Notes under the pieces: generated by a model
What the model saw: the letters and a program-made list of their open reading frames with translations, nothing else
Databases searched by the model: none
What the model was told of the DNA's origin: nothing
Made by a program: the position numbers and the translations under genes
NCBI GenBank assembly: GCA_038880255.1
Contig: JAVZSA010000020.1
Coordinates: 1 to 20,589, forward strand
Source of the DNA: ARK-15 sp038880255
GTDB taxonomy: Archaea > Thermoplasmatota > Thermoplasmata > Thermoplasmatales > ARK-15
Reading direction: 5' to 3'
Length of the DNA stretch: 20,589 nt
In this document: positions 15,010-20,589 of the stretch, piece by piece
How the letters are laid out: each line of letters opens with the position of its first letter
Position numbering within the stretch: position 1 is the first letter of the stretch

Positions 15010-15825
15010 TCACCTCTCTACTACCATAGATGCATAGCCCACTACCTCACCCATTTTAAAAACATCACCACTTGTCGCATATTTAAGGAGTTTTCCCTTT
15101 CCACCTGTGGCAAGTAACATGGTAGCAATTGGCCCATAACCGCAGGCTGTTATTTTGTATTTCTTCAGTGCATCGTAAAATCCTTTTATATCCCCCTCCA
15201 TTATTTTCTCAATACCTTTCATATCATTTTCATACGCCATCTGTCTAGGTACATAATGGGAAAAGTCTGATGATGCGATTATTACCACATCCTTTTCCTT
15301 AATTGCCTCCCTTATTATTTTAGAAAGTTCAAGAGCAAAATCGTATTCCTGGGCCATCATTACTATTGGAACGAATTTTATTCCTGATTTAAAAAATTGA
15401 AGAAAGGGTAACTGTACCTCAATTGAATGTTCATAAATATGAGCTTCAGGATCTAGATCCACAATTTCTTTATGCAACTTTTTAGCAAGTTCAACATCTA
15501 TTCTAGCAATACCAAATGGTGTTTGAAAATCCTCCATGGTAATTGAAATTAATGAACCCATTCCTGTATGATTTGGACCTATGATTATAAATGATTCTGG
15601 AAAACCATCCTCTGCCAGGGCAGAATAGAAATGTGATGCAACAGGTCCTGAATAAATGTAACCGGCATGGGGAACTACACCACCTATAATTTTTCCTTTT
15701 CTTATTTCTGAGAGGGATGGAACAATTCCAGGACCTAAAGGATGAAGAAATGCTGATTCAATTGCTCTCCTCAATTCTTTTGGTTCTGATGGATAAAATT
15801 CACCTGATACTGCAGGTATTCTCAT
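15010..15825 (-). CDS. MEMO1 family protein
   Basis: 271 residues, a complete MEMO domain, related in fold to class III non-haem iron dioxygenases. It begins with MRIPAVSGEFYPS, then GGVVPHAGYIYSGPVA with H53, GPNHTGMG with H86, SSDFSHY with D187 and H190, and ITACGYGPI with C228. H53, H86 and C228 correspond to the metal-binding His/His/Cys of human MEMO1, for which iron or copper redox chemistry has been proposed. The archaeal role is unknown. The start overlaps the stop of the uS2 gene by ATGA, with GAGG 7 nt upstream. The eno-rpsB-memo order is a familiar archaeal cluster. Confidence 0.93.
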   Translation of the reverse strand: MRIPAVSGEFYPSEPKELRRAIESAFLHPLGPGIVPSLSEIRKGKIIGGVVPHAGYIYSGPVASHFYSALAEDGFPESFIIIGPNHTGMGSLISITMEDFQTPFGIARIDVELAKKLHKEIVDLDPEAHIYEHSIEVQLPFLQFFKSGIKFVPIVMMAQEYDFALELSKIIREAIKEKDVVIIASSDFSHYVPRQMAYENDMKGIEKIMEGDIKGFYDALKKYKITACGYGPIATMLLATGGKGKLLKYATSGDVFKMGEVVGYASMVVER

Positions 15826-16418
15826 AAAGGTGCCTCAAATTCTTCCACCTTATATGGAAACTCATTGTAGGACTTTATTTTTCCCTGAATCAAAGAAACC
15901 TCTCTTGCCATTAGGTAATAAACAAGAGAAAGTGCCTTTCTTCCTTTATTGTTAGTTGGTATTACTAAATCCACATAAGAAATTCTATTGTTTGCATCAC
16001 AAAGTGCAATAATTGGTACACCTATTTTGATTGCCTCATTCATTGGCTGTGCATCGGTTATTGGATCATTAACAAAAAGAACATCTATCTCTGTATAGTT
16101 AGGTAAATTTGGGTTTGTTAATGTACCTGGTATGAATCTACCCACAATATATTTTGCCCCTGTTACTTTTGCAAACATTTTTGTAGGTACTTGGGCATAC
16201 TGTCTTTGAGCCACAAGCAAAACCTTGTCCATACTAAATCTGGATAGGAACTTGGCTGCCACTCTTAATCTTTCATCAGTTTTGCCAATGTCCAATATAT
16301 TAAGACCATCAGATCTTACCTTAAATATGAATGGTTCCATTTCCTTCGATTTTACTTGCGTACCTATTTGTACACCCGCCTTAAGATATTCATCCTCAGA
16401 AACTAAAAGATCTACCAT
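15822..16418 (-). CDS. rpsB: 30S ribosomal protein uS2
   Basis: 198 residues, standard archaeal/eukaryotic-type uS2 (formerly S2p/Sa) of the small ribosomal subunit, located at the head-body junction. Clear signatures: GAKYIVGRFIPGTLTNPNL (127-132 region onward, GRFIPGTLTNP), FVNDPITDAQPMNEAIKIG, PIIALCDANN, and VDLVIPTNNKGRKALSLVYYLMARE (conserved core NNKGR). No N- or C-terminal extension. A strong ribosome binding site GGAGGAAT lies just before the start, inside the 3' end of eno; the gap between the genes is 2 nt. Placement behind eno and before MEMO follows the conserved archaeal arrangement. Confidence 0.97.
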   Translation of the reverse strand: MVDLLVSEDEYLKAGVQIGTQVKSKEMEPFIFKVRSDGLNILDIGKTDERLRVAAKFLSRFSMDKVLLVAQRQYAQVPTKMFAKVTGAKYIVGRFIPGTLTNPNLPNYTEIDVLFVNDPITDAQPMNEAIKIGVPIIALCDANNRISYVDLVIPTNNKGRKALSLVYYLMAREVSLIQGKIKSYNEFPYKVEEFEAPL

Positions 16419-16420
16419 TT

Positions 16421-17629
16421 TTATTCCTCCAATTCCTCTTCTATCCTTATTAATTGATTAAGTTTTGTTGTCCTTTCACCACCAACCGTACCTGTTTTGA
16501 TATAATCTCCATTTAAACCTACCGCTATATCCGCAAGATATGAATCTTCAGTCTCACCACTTCTGTGTGAAAATACAGTAGCATAACCAGATTCCTTAGC
16601 AAAATTTACTGTTTTGATAAAATCAGAAAGTGTCCCTATTTGATTTGGTTTAAGAAGTATTGCATTTGCTGCATTCATTTCCACACCCTTTCTAAATCTT
16701 TCAATATTTGTAACAAATATATCATCACCAACTATTAAACACTTTGAACCCAGTAATTCTGTAAGTTTTGAAAAACCATCATAGTCATTTTCTTCTAAAG
16801 GATCTTCAACAAAGTATAAACCATACTTTTCTACAAGGTTAACGACATATTCTATCTGTTCTTCTTTTGTCAGTTCCCTATCTCTATATTTATATTTACC
16901 ATTTGAATAAAATGATGAGGCAGCAAAGTCGACTGCTGGATAAATCTTATAACCTGTTGAAGATTTAAATTCATCAATAACATTAACAAGAATCTCAAAA
17001 GCATCCTCATCACCTATTGATGCTACCCAGGCCTTTTCATCACCCATCCCTATTGAAGTATTAGGCAATTTTTCCTTTAATTTTTTACCAATTGCCTTGT
17101 GAATCTCCGCATTAGTAAATATGGAGTTTCTAACATTATCTGCCATTGTAATTACAAGGAATTCCTGTATTGTTGTTCCATTAATTGCATGTTTTCCTCC
17201 ACCTATCACATTACCTACTGGAAATGGTACTTTTACTGCATTTACACCACCAATATATTTGTACAATGGTATACCAAGGAAATCTGCTCCCGCTTTTGAA
17301 GCTGCGATTGATGTTGCGATTGCTAAATTACCTCCAATGGTTGAAAAATTTTCAGTTCCATCTATTTCATGAAGGAGTGAATCTATTGATTTTTGATCTA
17401 AAACATCCATACCAATAAGTTCAGGAATTACCTTTTCTTTATATATTTTAATTGCCTCATCAATACCCTTTGGAGGATAATCCAATACTTCATGAGAACC
17501 TTTACTTGCTCCTGCAGGTGCAATTGCACTACCAAATGCACCTGAAATTGTTAGGATATCAACTTCCACCGTTTTATTACCCCTTGAATCGAGGACCTTT
17601 CTAATATTTATATCATCTATAATACTCAT
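16421..17629 (-). CDS. eno: enolase
   Basis: 402 residues; enolase interconverts 2-phosphoglycerate and phosphoenolpyruvate. Metal ligands are present: D234 (PAVDFAAS), E275 (FVEDPL) and D302 (VGDDIFVTN). Catalytic positions also appear: E156 (QEFLV), K327 (LLKPNQ), SHRSGE (354-359) and K378 (YIKTG). Two motifs differ from most enolases: the mobile loop reads GASKG instead of GASTG (40-44), and the catalytic GDEGG reads GDEKA (196-200), keeping E198. At about 400 residues it is some 25 shorter than the usual 425-435. With the core residues intact I expect an active enzyme. AGGTGA lies 4 nt before ATG. It follows ppdK by 18 nt, so two consecutive glycolytic/gluconeogenic enzymes share a transcript. 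Confidence 0.95.
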   Translation of the reverse strand: MSIIDDINIRKVLDSRGNKTVEVDILTISGAFGSAIAPAGASKGSHEVLDYPPKGIDEAIKIYKEKVIPELIGMDVLDQKSIDSLLHEIDGTENFSTIGGNLAIATSIAASKAGADFLGIPLYKYIGGVNAVKVPFPVGNVIGGGKHAINGTTIQEFLVITMADNVRNSIFTNAEIHKAIGKKLKEKLPNTSIGMGDEKAWVASIGDEDAFEILVNVIDEFKSSTGYKIYPAVDFAASSFYSNGKYKYRDRELTKEEQIEYVVNLVEKYGLYFVEDPLEENDYDGFSKLTELLGSKCLIVGDDIFVTNIERFRKGVEMNAANAILLKPNQIGTLSDFIKTVNFAKESGYATVFSHRSGETEDSYLADIAVGLNGDYIKTGTVGGERTTKLNQLIRIEEELEE

Positions 17630-17647
17630 GTTTTCACCTTATGTTTA

Positions 17648-20314
17648 TCATTTATTTAAATTCTTTTTGTTTTTAATTGCTGCCTGTGCAGCCGCTAATC
17701 TTGCTATTGGAATTCTGTAAGGTGATGCGGATACATAATCAAGGCCTACAATATGGCAAAACTCTATTGAGGAAGGATCACCACCATGTTCACCGCATAT
17801 TCCAAGTTCAAGTTTTGGATTTCCCTTTCTACCTCTTTCACTTGCTATTCTCACAAGCTCTCCCACACCTTCCCTGTCCAATACCTCAAATGGATTATTC
17901 TTTAAAACTCCATATTCTAGATATTTATTCAAAAATATTGCTTCAACATCATCCCTACTAAAACCATATGTCATCTGTGTTAGATCGTTAGTGCCAAAGG
18001 AGAAGAAATCCACATGTTTTGCGATTTTATCAGCAACAAATGCACCCCTAGGGACCTCAAGCATGGTACCAAACATATATTTTATTTTTCCTTTAGATTC
18101 CTCCTCTGCGACTGGAATCAACCTTTCCCTCAGTAGTTTTATTTCTCCCTCAATACCTACAAGTGGTATCATTATTTCAGGAATTACATTTTTTCCTTCT
18201 TCTTTCACTTTTACAGCTGCCCTTATTATTGCTCTGACCTGCATTTCATATATTTCAGGGTAAACTATACCTACTCTGCACCCTCTAAATCCAATCATTG
18301 GATTGAATTCTTCAAGACCCATCACAATTTTGAGTAACCTTTCCTTTCCATTTATTTCATCTATAATTCCATCCATTTCCTTTAGTGATTTTGCCTCCTT
18401 TAACTTTATTTTCAGTTCGTTTATTTCATTTATTAAATCAAGGTGCTTAGGTAAAAATTCATGTAATGGTGGATCTAATAACCTAATAATTACTGGTAAA
18501 CCATCCATTATTCTGAAAAATTCGACAAAGTCCTTCGTTTGCATTTCGAGCAATTTATTAAGATGTTCTATCCTTTCCTCCCTTGTTTTACTCATTATCA
18601 TCGCTTGCATTATTGGTAATCTATCAGATCCAAGGAACATTCTTTCAGTCCTTGCAAGACCAATACCCTCTGCACCAAACTCCCTTGCAATTGATGCCTC
18701 TTCGGGGGTATTAGCATTGGCTCTTACTCCAAGCTTTCTTACATCATCACAATACTTTAAAAATTCCTTCAATTCTGGTGAAAGTCCTGGAATTGACACG
18801 GGAACTGAACCATAATAAACTGAACCTGTTGTTCCATCCACAGTTATAATATCAAATTCTTTAACAGTAAATCCCCTTGATGTAAAAGATCTTGATTGCA
18901 TATCAATTTTTACTTCTTCACTACCCACCACAGCAGGTTTACCCATTGCCCTGGCAACAACTGCTGCATGTGATGTCATTCCACCTCTTGATGTAAGAAC
19001 ACCCTGAGATACTGCTATACCATGAACATCATCAGCCATTGTTTCTGGCCTTACCAATATTACCTTTTCGCCCTTTTGTGAAAGTGAAACAGCAGTATCT
19101 GGATCAAAAACAACCTTACCAATCCCTGCTCCAGGTGAAGCTGCAAGACCCTTTGCTATTATCGTTTTACTTGCCTTTTCATCTACTTGTGGATGTAGAA
19201 GTTGATCTACTTGTGAAGGATCTACCCTCATTATCATTTCTTCCTTATCTATTATTTTCTCCTTGTAAAAATCAACAGCTATCTTAACAGCTGCTTTTGC
19301 ATTTCTTTTTGCTCCTCTTGTTTGAAGCAAATAAAATTTTCCATTTTCTACAGTAAATTCTATGTCCTGAACATCCCTATAATGCTTTTCAAGAATCTCT
19401 GCACTCCTTACAAGCTCTTTATATGCTTCAGGGATTTCCTTTTCCATTTCTGAAATTGGTTTTGGTGTTCTAATACCAGCAACAACATCCTCACCCTGTG
19501 CATTTGTTAAATATTCCCCAAAAAGTACTTTTTCACCAGTGCTTGGATTTCTGGTAAAGGCTACACCAGTGGCGGAATCTGGCCCCATATTTCCAAAAAC
19601 CATCATTACTATGCTAACAGCAGTGCCAAGATCTTCTGGTATATTGTTTAATTTTCTATATACCTTTGCCCTTTCATTATTCCAAGATTCAAATACAGCT
19701 TTGATTGAAAGTTCAAGTTGTTTATATGGATCTTGTGGAAATTCTTTTCCATTATCTTTTATAATTTTTTTATAAATCTCAACAAGCTCTTTCAAGGAAG
19801 AAGCATTAAGATCAACATCGTTTTTTACACCATACTTTTTCTTTAGTTCATCCATTGCCATTTCAAAATATTCACCAGGAACATTTAAAACAATTTTACC
19901 ATACATTTGAAGTAATCTTCTATAAGAATCATAGGCAAAACGCTCATTATTTGTTTTTTTATAAAGGCCTAGAACTGTTTTATCATTTAATCCCACATTT
20001 AAAACAGTATCCATCATACCTGGCATTGAAACTGGGGCACCTGATCTTACAGATACAAGAAGAGGATTTTTTTCATCACCAAATTTTTTATTAGATTTCT
20101 TTTCCAATTTATCCATGGCCTCTAAGACTTCATTCCATAAATTTTCGGGAAACTTATTTGTTTTTATATATACCTTACATGCATCTGTTGTAATGGTAAA
20201 ACCAGGGGGAACGGACAACCCCAAATTTGTCATTTCAGAAAGCCCTGCTCCTTTGTTACCTAAAAGATCTTTCATATCTTTGTTTCCTTCTTCGAAAAAA
20301 TAGATGTACTTCAT
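17648..20314 (-). CDS. ppdK: pyruvate, phosphate dikinase
   Basis: 888 residues, full length. It interconverts pyruvate + ATP + Pi and PEP + AMP + PPi, and serves gluconeogenesis or PPi-dependent glycolysis. Domains in order: N-terminal ATP-grasp nucleotide-binding domain (about 1-340, with GNKGAGLSEM, SVRSGAPVSMPGMMDTVLN and QTRGAKR); swivelling phosphohistidine domain with H449 in GGMTSHAAVVAR; C-terminal PEP/pyruvate TIM barrel, with GLARTERMF, GFRGCRVGI and the catalytic C840 in ELGICGEHGGDP. The barrel end SASPYRIPIARLAAAQAA is typical of PPDK, and the spacing separates it from PEP synthase. AGGTGG lies 6 nt before ATG and a TATA box just upstream. It leads the minus-strand block. No PPDK regulatory protein gene is in the window. 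Confidence 0.97.
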   Translation of the reverse strand: MKYIYFFEEGNKDMKDLLGNKGAGLSEMTNLGLSVPPGFTITTDACKVYIKTNKFPENLWNEVLEAMDKLEKKSNKKFGDEKNPLLVSVRSGAPVSMPGMMDTVLNVGLNDKTVLGLYKKTNNERFAYDSYRRLLQMYGKIVLNVPGEYFEMAMDELKKKYGVKNDVDLNASSLKELVEIYKKIIKDNGKEFPQDPYKQLELSIKAVFESWNNERAKVYRKLNNIPEDLGTAVSIVMMVFGNMGPDSATGVAFTRNPSTGEKVLFGEYLTNAQGEDVVAGIRTPKPISEMEKEIPEAYKELVRSAEILEKHYRDVQDIEFTVENGKFYLLQTRGAKRNAKAAVKIAVDFYKEKIIDKEEMIMRVDPSQVDQLLHPQVDEKASKTIIAKGLAASPGAGIGKVVFDPDTAVSLSQKGEKVILVRPETMADDVHGIAVSQGVLTSRGGMTSHAAVVARAMGKPAVVGSEEVKIDMQSRSFTSRGFTVKEFDIITVDGTTGSVYYGSVPVSIPGLSPELKEFLKYCDDVRKLGVRANANTPEEASIAREFGAEGIGLARTERMFLGSDRLPIMQAMIMSKTREERIEHLNKLLEMQTKDFVEFFRIMDGLPVIIRLLDPPLHEFLPKHLDLINEINELKIKLKEAKSLKEMDGIIDEINGKERLLKIVMGLEEFNPMIGFRGCRVGIVYPEIYEMQVRAIIRAAVKVKEEGKNVIPEIMIPLVGIEGEIKLLRERLIPVAEEESKGKIKYMFGTMLEVPRGAFVADKIAKHVDFFSFGTNDLTQMTYGFSRDDVEAIFLNKYLEYGVLKNNPFEVLDREGVGELVRIASERGRKGNPKLELGICGEHGGDPSSIEFCHIVGLDYVSASPYRIPIARLAAAQAAIKNKKNLNK

Positions 20315-20345
20315 TAAGAACCACCTAAAATTCTAAATAGCCTAA

Positions 20346-20357
20346 TTATAAATATAT
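20346..20357 (-). promoter_or_regulatory. TATA box of the ppdK-eno-rpsB block
   Basis: On the minus strand ATATATTTATAA lies about 26 bp before a predicted start near 20326, immediately ahead of the AGGTGG ribosome binding site (20321-20326). The leader is thus very short. Confidence 0.55.
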
Positions 20358-20371
20358 TTTTCGTGAACAAT

Positions 20372-20391
20372 CCTATAATTGCCTATAATTG
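20372..20391. repeat. tandem 10-bp repeat upstream of the ppdK promoter
   Basis: CCTATAATTG occurs twice in immediate succession, and the next ten bases (TCGATAGTTT) are a weak third copy. The repeat is one helical turn long and lies about 15-35 bp upstream of the ppdK TATA box, a position suited to an activator. Function is inferred. Confidence 0.5.
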
Positions 20392-20557
20392 TCGATAGTT
20401 TTTCTAAATTCATAAGTAACAATTTCTTTCACAATATATGCTACTTGAGGATCAGGTTATGATCCTTATCAAACATGTTAAAAACTTTTTTGGATTGGAA
20501 TAAAATCTGGTCGCTCAATTTAACTAGATGTGACCCAAAACATTCTCCTACCCCCAT
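20373..20557 (-). other. possible small or decayed ORF upstream of ppdK
   Basis: Two short minus-strand frames follow each other. The first (20441-20557) runs from ATG for 38 residues, with a TATAAAA-like box only a few bases before it. The second (20373-20456), in another frame, reads 27 residues including VAYIVKEIVTYEFRK, which looks like real protein sequence. One frameshift would join them. This could be the 3' remnant of a gene or insertion sequence, or chance. I recognise no family. Apart from this and the nearby repeats I see nothing in the last 275 bases. Confidence 0.2.
20448..20466. repeat. 7-bp inverted repeat
   Basis: AGGATCA, 5 nt (GGTTA), TGATCCT: perfect arms. It could form a small hairpin or be a dimeric protein-binding site about 90 bp upstream of the ppdK TATA box. 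No T-run follows on either strand, so it is not an evident terminator. Confidence 0.35.
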
Positions 20558-20589
20558 CTTTTTTTATAAAATGACTTAAGCAAGAAAAA

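Noticed and set aside
17991..18815. Long plus-strand frames opposite ppdK
   Set aside because: They are mirror frames of a full-length, well-conserved gene, without promoter or ribosome binding site.
1..20589. CRISPR array, complete insertion sequence or defence cluster
   Set aside because: No regularly spaced repeats of 24-37 bp, no complete transposase or terminal inverted repeats, and no defence proteins were found.

Overview
The window looks like chromosomal DNA of an archaeon of the class Thermoplasmata. It is AT-rich (GC was not computed). Archaeal hallmarks are a group II chaperonin (thermosome), a uS2 of the archaeal type, TATA/BRE-like promoters about 26 bp before inferred starts, and tRNA genes with no encoded CCA. 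Two proteins point to Thermoplasmata in particular. The thermosome begins almost exactly as the Thermoplasma alpha subunit does. The thioredoxin reductase has the Thermoplasma-type segment (FMPKYMCEKAY) where other enzymes carry an NADPH-phosphate-binding arginine motif. Both comparisons are from memory of the families, not from a search. Translation signals are mixed: first genes often look leaderless, while internal genes carry GGTGA/GGAGG ribosome binding sites.

Left part (1-4.9 kb): a FlK-like hotdog thioesterase and a DEDDy exonuclease-fold protein, a Met/His-rich four-helix membrane protein, a tRNA-Lys(CUU) on the minus strand, a P3A-type proton-pumping ATPase, and a minus-strand pair of a 91-residue alpha/beta protein followed by tRNA-Leu(UAG). 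Middle part (5-12.5 kb): thermosome and thioredoxin reductase; a CPA-type cation/proton antiporter divergent from a gene pair encoding a methylthioribose-1-phosphate isomerase-like enzyme and a MobA-like nucleotidyltransferase; an unrecognised 57-residue acidic protein behind a palindrome at its predicted transcription start; and an NifX-like protein overlapping a THUMP-like methyltransferase gene, divergent from a winged-helix regulator.

Right part (12.5-20.3 kb): a compact minus-strand block ppdK-eno-rpsB-memo-M18 aminopeptidase-CoA-binding protein, with gaps of 18 nt or less, then a DedA membrane protein that probably has its own promoter. PpdK and enolase catalyse adjacent steps (pyruvate to PEP to 2-phosphoglycerate), so the block joins lower glycolysis/gluconeogenesis to ribosome synthesis. 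The last ~275 bp hold the ppdK promoter, a tandem 10-bp repeat, an inverted repeat and at most a small or decayed ORF.

I see no CRISPR array, complete insertion sequence, rRNA or defence island. Most genes are housekeeping. The more unusual signals are short regulatory repeats (thermosome, 57-residue gene, regulator, ppdK), the thioredoxin reductase without a visible NADPH motif, and a few proteins with altered motifs.
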